Source of the DNA: Salegentibacter echinorum
GTDB lineage: Bacteria; Bacteroidota; Bacteroidia; Flavobacteriales; Flavobacteriaceae
Reading direction: 5' to 3'
Assembly: GCF_900129445.1 (NCBI RefSeq)
Contig: NZ_FQVT01000006.1
Span: 62,001-126,000, forward strand
DNA length: 64,000 bases
Position numbers and translations under genes: made by a program. This document shows positions 36,320-45,481 of this stretch, piece after piece (the stretch's first letter is position 1; every line of letters begins with the position of its first letter). Below the pieces are notes generated by a model. That model was not told where the DNA came from, ran no database searches, and worked only from the letters and a program-made list of their open reading frames with translations.

Positions 36320-36334
36320 TATGTTATACATATA
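36320..36334. promoter_or_regulatory. Palindromic operator before the Kelch-symporter gene
   Basis: TTATGTTATACATAT contains a perfect TATGT-TAT-ACATA. A -7-like TATCTTTA follows 8 bp later at 36342-36349, and the gene starts at 36372, a layout close to that before SusC1. Confidence 0.6.
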
Positions 36335-36371
36335 ATTTTATATCTTTAACACGATTTTTAACATTTGATAT

Positions 36372-39059
36372 ATGCTTGGTCGTACTTCTTTAGTTTTTAG
36401 CTTTTTGCTTCTATTTACTACAAATTTTTTATGGGCACAAAGTGATGAGAAAATTGAATTTACCTGGGATTCTTTACCTAATTTGCCATTAGAAAAAGGC
36501 GTTAATGGTAGTTTTAGCGGGGTGCAAAACGATGCCCTAATTATAGCCGGTGGCGCCAATTTCCCTGAAGAGGAAGTATGGGAGGGTGGAGAGAAAAAAT
36601 ACTACAATTCGATTTATGTTCTTGAGAAAAAGAATAACGAGTTTAAATGGGTTGAGGAAATAAACGCTACACTGCCTAAAAACCTGGCTTATGGAGCATC
36701 AGTAACTAATAGCGAAGGTCTTTGGTGTATTGGTGGTATGAACGAAAACGGTATTTATAAGGATGTTTTCGTGCTTAAATGGGATGCAAATTCAAGAAAA
36801 ATAATAATTGAAAAAAAACCATCTTTACCGGTGCCCCTGGCAAATATGGAAGCCAGTATTATTGGTGATAAAATTTATGTGGCGGGCGGACAGGAAAAAA
36901 CCGGCGGTAAAGCCACGAAAAACTTCTTTTCTTATGCTGAAAAAGAAGGCTGGAAAAAGTTAGAAAATATCCCTGGAAAAGGTAGGATTCAACCGGTAGT
37001 CATTTCTCAAAATAATGGAAAGACTAATGTAGTTTATGTCTTTAGCGGAACCCACTACGATCCCAATGCCAAAGATCCCAACGAATTCCTTTCTGATGTT
37101 TGGCAGTACAATCCGCTATCTAAAGAATGGGTAGGGAAGGGGAAAATTCCTTCTAACAAAACTCCGGGAATGGAAGGTGGCTATGTAGGTGCTGCCCCAG
37201 CAATCAAACTAGGAGATGCGCATATCTTAATTTTTGGTGGTGCAGGGGGAGCAAACCAACTTTGGAAAGATAGATTGCAGCTTCAGGAGCAATTAAAAGC
37301 TTTGCAACAAGAAAACTTAGATACAACAAATACAGCAAAAGCAGATTCCCTACAAAAAGCTATTTCAGCAAACCTTCAAAATACTTCTTTCTCAAACACT
37401 ATATGGGCTTATCACACCATCACCGATACCTGGACAAAACGCGGCAGTATTCCCGGTAAAACCCAGGTGGTCGCTAAAGCTTTAAAGTGGGGGGGTGAAG
37501 TAGTTATTCCACTTGGTGAGATTAGTCCGGGTGTGCGTACCCCGGCGATACAAAAAATTAATGTTAATCCGCGAAAAACAGATTTTGGCTGGATCAACTA
37601 TGTTACCCTAATTGCATATTTAGCTTTAATGATTGGTATTGGTTGGTTTTTCTCGCCTAGGAATAAAAGTACATCAGATTATTTCCTGGCGGGCGGACGA
37701 ATTCCCTGGTGGGCTGCAGGTTTAAGTATTTACGCTACCATGCTTAGTGCTATTACTTATCTTTCTCAACCGGCTTTGGCTTTTAGCTACGATTGGCAGG
37801 CTTATCTAGGATATTTTACGATTTTACTTATTGTGCCACTTATAATTACTTTCTACCTGCCTTTTTTTAGGAGATTGAATATAACTACCGCTTATGAGTA
37901 CCTGGAAAAGCGTTTTAATATCGTAATTAGAATGTTTGGAAGCGGCTCGTTCGTGCTGTTTCAGTTGGCTCGAATGGGCATCGTGGTTTATCTTCCCGCC
38001 CTTGCACTATCTACAGTTGTGGGAATAGATATTTATATGGCAATTGTAATTATGGGTATCCTGGCCGTGGTTTACACTGTGATGGGAGGAATTGAAGCCG
38101 TAATTTGGACCGATGTTATCCAGGTAATTGTTTTAATTGGCGGACTTATTTTAGGACTTATTTATATTGCCGTGGATATTGGTGATGTTGGCTATATTTT
38201 CTCTACAGCTTACGAGGATAGTAAATTTCAACTTTTCGATTTTAGGTGGAGCTTTACCGAAGTGGTCACCTGGTCATTATTTTTAGGGACTTTTGCGCTA
38301 AATTTTGCACCTTATACCACAGATCAAGCTGTAGTACAACGTTATTTAACAACTTCTAACGAAAAAGAAGCTAGAAAAAGTATTTGGATGAACGGGATTG
38401 TTTCTGTTCCTGCCGGCTTGCTTATTTTTTTAATGGGGACTTTTTTATACGTGTACTTTAGAGATAATCCTGAATTTTTACAGGTAGGAATGCAAAATGA
38501 CGGAATTTTCCCATTATTTATTGCAGATCATCTGCCACCGGGGGTTGCGGGATTGGTGATTGCCGGAATATATTCTGCGGCCATGTCCAGTCTTGATAGT
38601 AGTATGCATAGTGTTTCTACGGTAATCACGGTAGATTTCTACAAACGCTTTAGCAAAAAACATACTGATAATACAACAATGAGCATCGCCCGGTGGGTAA
38701 CCATAACCGTAGGGATTTTAGGTACAGGTGTTGCAGCTTTTATGGCTGCATATCCCATTGCGTCTTTATTTTTCTTCTTTCAGGAGATTGTAGGATTGTT
38801 TGGTAGTGCTTTGGCCGGAGTATTTATGCTGGGTATTTTCTTTAGAAAGGCCAACTGGGTAGGTACTTTAATTGGTGCAGTTTTGAGTGTGCTTTCTTTA
38901 GTAATGGTAAAATATTATACGCCCCTAAACTTTTATATCTACCCGCTTATTGCAATTCCCGTTTGTGTTATTGGCGGTTATTTGGCAAGTTTGTTGATCC
39001 CGGTTGGAGAAACCCCTGCGGAAAATTTAGTGTATAGCAGAAAGCGTTTGAAGAAGTAA
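36372..39059 (+). CDS. Kelch mutarotase (NanM-like) fused to sodium/solute symporter
   Basis: This 895-residue fusion has a signal peptide (ends near LWAQ, residue 23) leading a periplasmic Kelch propeller (about 30-390). Its repeats include IIAGGANFPEEEVWEGG, WCIGGMNENGIY, IYVAGGQEKTGG and LIFGGAGGANQLW, as in the NanM/YjhT family including its circularly permuted form. From residue about 405 follow the membrane helices of an SSS-family symporter (FLAGGRIPWWAAGLSIYATM, TDVIQVIVLIGG, SAAMSSLDSSMHSVSTV). I infer that alpha-Neu5Ac released by sialidases is turned to the beta anomer and imported with sodium. It has its own operator. A short Gln/Lys-rich insert lies at about 300-330. Fusions of this kind are known in outline in Bacteroidetes, but the substrate here is inferred. 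Confidence 0.9.
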   Translation: MLGRTSLVFSFLLLFTTNFLWAQSDEKIEFTWDSLPNLPLEKGVNGSFSGVQNDALIIAGGANFPEEEVWEGGEKKYYNSIYVLEKKNNEFKWVEEINATLPKNLAYGASVTNSEGLWCIGGMNENGIYKDVFVLKWDANSRKIIIEKKPSLPVPLANMEASIIGDKIYVAGGQEKTGGKATKNFFSYAEKEGWKKLENIPGKGRIQPVVISQNNGKTNVVYVFSGTHYDPNAKDPNEFLSDVWQYNPLSKEWVGKGKIPSNKTPGMEGGYVGAAPAIKLGDAHILIFGGAGGANQLWKDRLQLQEQLKALQQENLDTTNTAKADSLQKAISANLQNTSFSNTIWAYHTITDTWTKRGSIPGKTQVVAKALKWGGEVVIPLGEISPGVRTPAIQKINVNPRKTDFGWINYVTLIAYLALMIGIGWFFSPRNKSTSDYFLAGGRIPWWAAGLSIYATMLSAITYLSQPALAFSYDWQAYLGYFTILLIVPLIITFYLPFFRRLNITTAYEYLEKRFNIVIRMFGSGSFVLFQLARMGIVVYLPALALSTVVGIDIYMAIVIMGILAVVYTVMGGIEAVIWTDVIQVIVLIGGLILGLIYIAVDIGDVGYIFSTAYEDSKFQLFDFRWSFTEVVTWSLFLGTFALNFAPYTTDQAVVQRYLTTSNEKEARKSIWMNGIVSVPAGLLIFLMGTFLYVYFRDNPEFLQVGMQNDGIFPLFIADHLPPGVAGLVIAGIYSAAMSSLDSSMHSVSTVITVDFYKRFSKKHTDNTTMSIARWVTITVGILGTGVAAFMAAYPIASLFFFFQEIVGLFGSALAGVFMLGIFFRKANWVGTLIGAVLSVLSLVMVKYYTPLNFYIYPLIAIPVCVIGGYLASLLIPVGETPAENLVYSRKRLKK

Positions 39060-39079
39060 TTCTGAAAGCTTGAATGAAC

Positions 39080-39112
39080 AGACCTCACAGGTTTTGAAAA
39101 CCTGTGAGGTCT
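39080..39112. repeat. Perfect 16-bp palindromic hairpin repeat, copy 1
   Basis: The arms AGACCTCACAGGTTTT and AAAACCTGTGAGGTCT are separated by one G. A second copy with a changed centre lies at 52668-52698. Located just after the transporter stop, it may act as a terminator. Such AACCTGTGAGGTC repeats are widespread in Flavobacteriia. Confidence 0.65.
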
Positions 39113-39138
39113 AGGTTATTAAAATTACAGTTTCATTT

Positions 39139-40243
39139 ATGAATTTCAAGTATATTTTATCCTTCACACTGTTGTTTTTTATCACTCTTGGTTTTGGCTC
39201 AAAACCAAGAGGGCTTAAAATGGTATGATCTTTCTGAACAACAATTAGAAGGCAGGACTACAAAAGCTTCAACTAATCCGTTTCAGCGTTTCCCAGATGC
39301 TATGAGAGCAAGAACACGGGAAAAAGTATGGGAATTATCAAGAAATCCTGCCGGGGTGAAATTTCGGTTTACTTCCAATGCAAAAAATATTCGGTTGGAA
39401 TATGAAGTGGAAGGCGAACAGGAATTTCCGCATATGCCGGCCACTGGGGTTAGTGGCATTGATCTTTATCAAAAGAACAAAGCTGGAAATTGGCAATGGG
39501 TAAAAGGAAATTTTCGGTTTTCTGATACAATAAACTATTCTTTTCAAATTTCAGCAAAAGAAGAAACTGAGACGAAAGAGTATATGCTTTACCTACCACT
39601 ATACGCCAGTTTAAAATGGATTAAGCTGGGTATAGCCAAAGGTAAGATGCTGAAAGGAATTGATGCTGAAAAAAATAAACCCATAGTTGCTTATGGTACT
39701 TCAATTACCCAGGGGGCTTGTGCCAGCCGACCGGGAAATGCCTGGACGAATAAATTAAGTAGAAAACTTGATTTGCCCATACTCAATTTTGGTTTTTCCG
39801 GAAATGGAAGATTGGAGCCCGAAATCATAGATTACATTAGTCAAATAGATGCTGAAGTTTATATTTTAGACTGTCTGGCAAACTTTACTTCGGGACAGGG
39901 CCTGGATGATAAAACGGCTTATAAACGTTTAATTTCTTCGGTAAAAACACTTCTGAAAGACAATCCCGAAACTCCTATAATTTTAACCGATCACGCGGGC
40001 TATCCCGGGGGAGAAGTTTATATCCCAAAGAAAGAACTATATGAATACTTGAATAGAGCGAATAGTAAAGCTTTTAAGGAATTAAAATCTGCCGGAATAG
40101 AAGGAATTTATTTATTATCCAAGGAACGGCTTAACCTTACTGCTGAAGATTTTGTAGATGGTGTACATCCCACCGATGGCGGAATGGAAAAATATGCCCG
40201 GGCTTATGAGGAGATCTTGGAGATGATTGCAAAGGAGAAGTAG
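39139..40243 (+). CDS. SGNH/GDSL esterase, signal peptide interrupted by frameshift
   Basis: The enzyme body is intact from 39188. An N-terminal beta domain (SGNH_hydro_N-like, about 120 residues) is followed by a GDSL-type domain with VAYGTSITQGACASRPG (nucleophile Ser), NFGFSGNGR, LDCLANF and the Asp-His pair in DGVHPTDGGM. An ATG at 39139 begins a good signal peptide (MNFKYILSFTLLF) in a different frame. Removing one T from the T6 run at 39175-39180 joins them as ...LFLSLLVLAQNQEG. So the true gene starts at 39139 with a +1 frameshift from mutation, slippage or sequencing error. It is probably a carbohydrate esterase of the PUL with unknown acyl substrate; without the signal it would stay cytoplasmic. 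Confidence 0.82.
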
Positions 40244-40674
40244 ATCAATTCCAAGAAAGTTTTGAAAAATGATAATATTGAGGTGTGAGATTCAATTTTG
40301 AAGCGTAAAAAAGCTGCCATGAATTCTCGAATATTTAGAATTTTAATGATTTTTAGACTTAAAAAACTGATTAATATACCTGAATTCTACCACAGCTCAA
40401 CCCTTCCGACTTCTTCCACTATCGTAGAAGAAGCCACCTTCCCTTCGATGGGAAGGAGCTCTTTTAATTTACCTAAGTAACCCGATAAGCCTGCTCCCAT
40501 CCTTGGAAAGGAGGGGATGAATTCAGCTTGGCTGAAGAAGGGGTGGTTGCGTTATTTTTATAAACCAAATTCCACCAAAAACACTCCTCTCTCTAAAGCA
40601 TCAAAATTCACAAAGAAAAAGGAAGATTTTTCCCTTAGTGTTTCTTAGAGTCTTTGTGGCTAAAAATAAGATTA
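40244..40674. other. Intergenic region between convergent genes with several hairpin repeats
   Basis: Holds CTTCTTC/GAAGAAG, CCTTCC/GGAAGG and TCAGC/GCTGA hairpins at about 40405-40550, then the second CTTTGTG-type element. The layout looks like a decayed composite intergenic repeat; no gene is supported. Confidence 0.4.
40593..40660. repeat. CTTTGTG-type intergenic repeat, copy 2
   Basis: CTAAAGCATC...CACAAAG is followed by CTTAGTG and GAGTCTTTGTGGC, the same order as the copy at 10318-10395 but with a less perfect stem. Confidence 0.5.
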
Positions 40675-42327
40675 CTATTCAGAAACCTTAATAAAATAAG
40701 GCAATTCGTCTAAATCGGCTTTTACTGTTTTTTTTCCAGGACCTTTTATGATTCTACCGGAAGCGTCTTTCCATTTACCTTTTGGAAATTGAACAATTCG
40801 TTCCCTTTTCCCTTTTTTAAGTATTGGCGCTACCAAAACTTCATCGCCCAACATAAATTGATCTTTAATATGTTCAAAGCCATTATTGGGGAAACTATAT
40901 TCCATAGTGCGAACAATGGGACTTCCTGTTGCTGCAGCTTCTTTAGCGAATTTCATGATTGTTGGCGTAAATTCTTTACGTAAATCAACAGCTGCTTTTA
41001 CAGCCTCTAAATGTTGGTTGTCAAGAATTCGCCAGGGAGCTACAGAAAACTGCATCATTGGCATTAACGCGTGTACCTGCGCAGAACGCACAATAAGCTC
41101 CTGGTCTATTGTTTCGGCATTTAAAAACGACGAAAACTCGCCACCACCAATCATGTCTGGTGCGCTATAAGGATACCCCATAAGCCCCTGAAAGGTAATA
41201 TTTGGAATTAAGGTGGTAAGCGCACCCCAACTATGGCCTTTGTCACTAAGACGCTGCGCCAGGGCCTGTCCGCCCATTTTCCACATGGCGCGATATTCAT
41301 TAAGAGGAAAATCGAGACCAATTTCCCCAAAGAGTTGGGCGTGTTCATTGGGAGTGATATTTTTATTGTAAGAAATTGTTTCTTCAGGGTAGAAATTAAA
41401 ATCTCCGGCATCTAATTTAAAGCCATCAACTCCATATTCTTCAGTTAAATGTTGTAACTGCCCCTTAAACCAATCTTGAGCTTTAGGATTTGAAAAATCA
41501 AGCAAAGCACTAACCCCATTCCACCAGTGAATCATCGCCGGTTCATTGGGTGGCAAAAGCTTGGTTTGAGAGATTTTATCGGCTTCCGGATTTTTAATAA
41601 ATAGTTCTTTTTTAGCCAAATCCCGATATACGTCACTATCGGGACTCACAAAGGGACAAACCCAAAGCATCACTTTAAACCCCAATTCGTGCAGCTCTTT
41701 GATCATCGCTTTAGGATCTGAAAACCTGCCTTCGTGAAAGTTCCACTTCCCGTAATCTTCCTGCCAGTTATCATCTATCATTAAAACTCCGGGAGGCATT
41801 CCATTATCAATAATGGCGTGAGCATATTTTAATATATCCTCCTGATTTTGATTATACATCAATTCAATCCACGTATTGTATTGCGGCGCTTTAAAAAGTA
41901 ATTCATCTGGTAATTCTCCGGTAGTTGGAAAATAGTTTTCCGAAGCATAGCTGTAAGCATCTTTTAGGGTTTTCCCGGCTTTTACAACTTTAATATCACT
42001 TCGTGCTTCCAGGCTTATTTCATTTTCAGAAAAACTAAATTTAAAAGGTTCTTCAGACCAAATTACCCTTCCCTTATTGGAAACCAACAACGGCTGTACC
42101 TGGTTGTACTTATTATTGCCATACATATCAAAGGAGTAGCCGGTAGAAAATGGCATATTATGACCATCGCTTACCGCGCCGCCCCACCAGGATTCGCCTT
42201 TCTTAATTGGGATAGTTTTGGTAACCTGGGCCATTGTCGAAAAATTAAACAATAGCAATGCGGCCAGAAATAATATCTTATTTACTTTTGATGGGTTTGA
42301 AACCTTTTGTTTTTTGATTTGAGACAT
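40675..42327 (-). CDS. GH31 family alpha-glycosidase
   Basis: This 550-residue secreted enzyme has a signal peptide ending near FSTMAQ (residue 34). It has a GH31 N-domain opening with SWWGGAVSDGHNMPF, then the catalytic barrel with MIDDNWQEDYGKWNFHEGRF and the nucleophile motif VDGFKLDAGD (D306). It continues with GMPPGVL and RSAQVHALMPMMQFSVAPWRI, and ends with the short GH31 beta-domains (VAPILKKGKRERIVQFPKGKW). It is shorter than typical alpha-glucosidases and looks more like bacterial GH31 alpha-galactosidases or alpha-N-acetylgalactosaminidases. With GH109 nearby, an alpha-Gal or alpha-GalNAc target is plausible. The specificity is inferred, the family is clear. Confidence 0.88.
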   Translation of the reverse strand: MSQIKKQKVSNPSKVNKILFLAALLLFNFSTMAQVTKTIPIKKGESWWGGAVSDGHNMPFSTGYSFDMYGNNKYNQVQPLLVSNKGRVIWSEEPFKFSFSENEISLEARSDIKVVKAGKTLKDAYSYASENYFPTTGELPDELLFKAPQYNTWIELMYNQNQEDILKYAHAIIDNGMPPGVLMIDDNWQEDYGKWNFHEGRFSDPKAMIKELHELGFKVMLWVCPFVSPDSDVYRDLAKKELFIKNPEADKISQTKLLPPNEPAMIHWWNGVSALLDFSNPKAQDWFKGQLQHLTEEYGVDGFKLDAGDFNFYPEETISYNKNITPNEHAQLFGEIGLDFPLNEYRAMWKMGGQALAQRLSDKGHSWGALTTLIPNITFQGLMGYPYSAPDMIGGGEFSSFLNAETIDQELIVRSAQVHALMPMMQFSVAPWRILDNQHLEAVKAAVDLRKEFTPTIMKFAKEAAATGSPIVRTMEYSFPNNGFEHIKDQFMLGDEVLVAPILKKGKRERIVQFPKGKWKDASGRIIKGPGKKTVKADLDELPYFIKVSE

Positions 42328-42372
42328 TTTTTAAAGTTATTAGTTGAAAATTATAATCGGGTGAAATAAGAC

Positions 42373-43848
42373 CTAATTCCCTTGGGGTAACGCACTATTT
42401 GTTTCCTGAATTATTTCCTTTAAATCTTGCTTTAAGGAATCCAATTTTTCTGGATGCTGTTTTGACACGTCATTTTTCTCTCCAATATCGTCTTTTAAAT
42501 TATATAATTCATAGGTGTCATTTTCATAGAAATGAAGCATTTTCCAATCCCCTTTTCTTATAGCGCTTCCGGGAGTCCAGCCACTGGTGTGATAATGCGG
42601 ATAATGAAAAAACAAGGCTTCACGGCGAGGCTTTTCATTCTTTTCAATTAAAGAATACAAACTTTCGCCATCTTTATGCTGTTCGGGTACTTTTTCAAGT
42701 TTTAAGTAATCCAAAATAGTAGGGTAGAGGTCCATACTAATCACGGGCTCATCAAAAGTTTTTTCTGAAGGTTTATTTCCCGGTGGTTTAATGATAAAAG
42801 GTACGCGTAGACCGCCTTCATAAGCCCAACCTTTTCCTGCTTTTAATGGTTTTACCGAAGTTGGCGGGGTACTTCTGCGATGCCCCAGGGTTGTAAGCCC
42901 ACCGTTATCTGAAGTGAAAATTATAAGCGTATTATCGGTAAGCTCTAAGGAATCTAATTTATTCAATAACTTCCCTACGTTTTTATCTAAGGAATAAATC
43001 ATAGAAGCATAAGCCGCGTTACTTTGGTTTTGTACGGTATAACCACGTCCGTCTTTTTCAATTACCAGTTCACTTTCTTCCAGTTGTTCTTTCTTTTTCT
43101 GAAACTTCTCAATATACTCTTTATTTGCCTGGATGGGCGTGTGAACGGTATAAAACGCTAAATGAAGATAAAAGGGATCATCTTTATTTTCTTCCAAAAA
43201 TTTAATGGACTCTTTGGTAAGCCTATCGGTTAGGTATTCTCCATCTGGACCATCTTCAAGTTTTTTATTTTTATAGGGTGCATAATAGCCTCCCGGAGGT
43301 TGTCCATAGTGAAAACCTCCTTTGTTAATATCAAACCCTTGGTCTGTAGGTAGGTTGCCTTCGTCTCCTAAATGCCATTTTCCGGCAAAAAAAGTCTTAT
43401 ACCCATTAGCTTTTAAAGTTTCAGCAATAGTTTTTTCTTCCAGGGGAAGTTGATGCAAATCTTCAGGACCTTTCAGTATCCGATCTTTTGGATCGTCGCC
43501 GGGAATCCAATCTGTTACGCCCACTCGTGAAGGATATTTTCCGCTTAAAATAGCGGCCCGGGTAGGAGAGCATACGGGGTTTGGCGTGTAGGCATTGGTA
43601 AACCTTGTTCCCATTTCGGCAAGCCGGTCTATATTTGGGGTTTCATAGAAATCGCTGCCATATACAGCGAGGTCTTTCCAACCCATATCATCTACGAGAA
43701 GAAATACTACATTGGGTTTGTTACCGGGGTTTTTTTCTTGTTCGCTCTTTTCAGACTTATTTTTACAACTTATAAGTCCCATGCAAATTAGCATGAGGCT
43801 GAAAGTTTTAATTCCTATTTTGGAGGAAAGTTGCTTTAATTTTGTCAT
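42373..43848 (-). CDS. Family S1 sulfatase lipoprotein
   Basis: This 491-residue lipoprotein (lipobox LISC, Cys28) has the metal site LLVDDMGWKD and the activation motif CSPTR with C93 (NPVCSPTRAAILSG). It continues with FAGKWHLGDEG, YTVHTPIQ, FTSDNGGL and EGGLRVPFIIK. The CSPTR form and GLRVPF pattern fit the large group acting on sulfated Gal/GalNAc (S1_16-like); the sub-family is a tentative reading. It is 45 bp upstream of, and co-directional with, the GH31 gene, so the two likely form one operon acting on the same galactose-type residue in turn. Confidence 0.88.
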   Translation of the reverse strand: MTKLKQLSSKIGIKTFSLMLICMGLISCKNKSEKSEQEKNPGNKPNVVFLLVDDMGWKDLAVYGSDFYETPNIDRLAEMGTRFTNAYTPNPVCSPTRAAILSGKYPSRVGVTDWIPGDDPKDRILKGPEDLHQLPLEEKTIAETLKANGYKTFFAGKWHLGDEGNLPTDQGFDINKGGFHYGQPPGGYYAPYKNKKLEDGPDGEYLTDRLTKESIKFLEENKDDPFYLHLAFYTVHTPIQANKEYIEKFQKKKEQLEESELVIEKDGRGYTVQNQSNAAYASMIYSLDKNVGKLLNKLDSLELTDNTLIIFTSDNGGLTTLGHRRSTPPTSVKPLKAGKGWAYEGGLRVPFIIKPPGNKPSEKTFDEPVISMDLYPTILDYLKLEKVPEQHKDGESLYSLIEKNEKPRREALFFHYPHYHTSGWTPGSAIRKGDWKMLHFYENDTYELYNLKDDIGEKNDVSKQHPEKLDSLKQDLKEIIQETNSALPQGN

Positions 43849-43994
43849 TTTGTAATGAAAGTTTTGTTTAGCGTTTTTAAAATTGAACTTGTCAAAAAAA
43901 AAGGAAAAAATGATTATGATCTACAAAGAAAGATCTTTTCGATTTAATCGCAATTAACAGGTCATTCCTTAGAATTAACCTATTTAATAATCAT

Positions 43995-45056
43995 TTATCT
44001 CAGCTCAAAAACTGCCAGTACCGCTTTATGATCGCTTGGCCATACCCCAGGAGGGCTGTCTATGGGATCTTCTGTTCGCTCTGGTTTTCTTTGATTTTTA
44101 ATGATCGATCCTTTTGGTCCGATGATTTTTACACTTTTTAATTTCAGTTTTTTTGAAGGCCGATAAAATATATAATCAATTCGATCACGATCGTCAGCTT
44201 CCGGAGCCCAGGCAAGTTTATCGATTTCTACCAGTTTATTATCGGCTGGAAAAGTAAAGCCGGGGTGGGTAACGGGATTGGGATAGATTTCACGATATGC
44301 ATCTTTAAAGCCTGCTTTTTCGAGTTCGCTGGTGTTACGCCAGGGCATTGCAACCCCATTGTGATCGAACAGGTTTTTAGTAGCTTCGATCCAGTCTAGA
44401 TGGGAAGCTTCGTTGAGATCGGTTCCAAAAATCACCAATCTATTTTTTTCTCGCTGTTTTTGAGCATCTGCAATAAGTGCATCTATGGCTTCATCCCGTT
44501 TAGATTCCAGGTTGTCTGCTGCGATTACTTTGGGATCTGTGATTGCTGAATCCAGCTTTTTCCAGGTCGAACCGTCATAACCCCGTGGCAGGTAGATACT
44601 ACAATGCCTATAATCTAGATGGCCTGTATAAAAAGCAATTTTTTTGCCCTCTACATTTATAATAGCTTTATAAACAGAACCCTGATCGTTTTTAAGCGGA
44701 AAAATAGCCTCTTGAGAAATTATAGGGTAGCGGGAAAGAATACCACTGTCTTCACTTTTTTTAGAATAGAAGGTATGACCCTCTTCCGCCAGAGCTTTTA
44801 CTAATTTTTCAGCTAAAATTTCATCTTTATAATTTCGCACTTCACTTAGTGCGATAAGGTCTGCTTCACTCCTAAGAATTTCTTCAATAATAGCATCGAA
44901 ACCGCCGGGAACCATAGTGCCTTCCTGCCAAATATTAAATTGAAGTACTTTTAATTCTTGTGAATGTTGTTGTGCAAAAACCGGGGTCGCCATAAATAGG
45001 ATAAAAAGAATTCCTTTTTTTAGGAAATCGATAGATGATTTTAGAAGAATATACAT
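43995..45056 (-). CDS. Secreted endonuclease/exonuclease/phosphatase-fold enzyme
   Basis: This 353-residue protein has a signal peptide ending near TPVFAQ (residue 28) and an EEP fold. The motifs are LKVLQFNIWQEG (metal Asn), LIALSEVRNY (metal Glu), TGHLDYRH, VIFGTDLNEASH, DRIDYIFYRPS and the closing SDHKAVLAVFEL (catalytic Asp-His). All catalytic positions of the superfamily seem present. The family covers nucleases, phosphodiesterases, inositol phosphatases and sphingomyelinases; the substrate cannot be told. It is 146 bp upstream of and co-directional with the sulfatase-GH31 genes. Its presence in a sialoglycan locus is unusual; a role on phosphate-bearing glycans or lipids is speculative. 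Confidence 0.82.
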   Translation of the reverse strand: MYILLKSSIDFLKKGILFILFMATPVFAQQHSQELKVLQFNIWQEGTMVPGGFDAIIEEILRSEADLIALSEVRNYKDEILAEKLVKALAEEGHTFYSKKSEDSGILSRYPIISQEAIFPLKNDQGSVYKAIINVEGKKIAFYTGHLDYRHCSIYLPRGYDGSTWKKLDSAITDPKVIAADNLESKRDEAIDALIADAQKQREKNRLVIFGTDLNEASHLDWIEATKNLFDHNGVAMPWRNTSELEKAGFKDAYREIYPNPVTHPGFTFPADNKLVEIDKLAWAPEADDRDRIDYIFYRPSKKLKLKSVKIIGPKGSIIKNQRKPERTEDPIDSPPGVWPSDHKAVLAVFELR

Positions 45057-45481
45057 TAAATTATAGTTTAAGATTAAACGGATCTCGGAATAGTAATTAA
45101 TATTTTTTTTGTTAAAATGTATTTTAAGTCAGAATACGTTAATATTTTAAAGTTGTTTTAATTAATAACTCATATATAGCATTTAATTCTTTAAATCGCT
45201 TTATATCTAAAGAGCAACTTCTTCGTCTGCAAATTGGAGTTTGTTATTTTAAAAAACCATAATCCTTAATTTCAGATTATCGGCCTAATTTAAAAATGTT
45301 TTTAAACTTAGTAACTTTTTTTGTTTTGTTTAATTTTAAAAACAAAAATATTTACATATTTACTTTCGTAAACAAAAAAATATTAGTTTCAATTCGTTCT
45401 ATTTATAATATTTCTATATTTTTGAGGAGAAATCATTTATTGAGAGACTTCAATTTTATAAAACAATTAAATTAATTTTCC
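45057..45481. other. Divergent promoter region, EEP enzyme (minus) and GH109 (plus)
   Basis: A 425-bp A/T-rich region without an ORF. TACTTTCG at 45361-45368 is a possible -7 element (7 of 8 to TAnnTTTG) for GH109. No TATGT-N3-ACATA palindrome was seen, so these genes may lie outside the proposed nan regulon. Confidence 0.4.

Noticed and set aside
40298-40480. Frame of 60 codons after the SGNH esterase gene
   Set aside because: Covers hairpin repeats; the composition is repeat-like, not protein-like.
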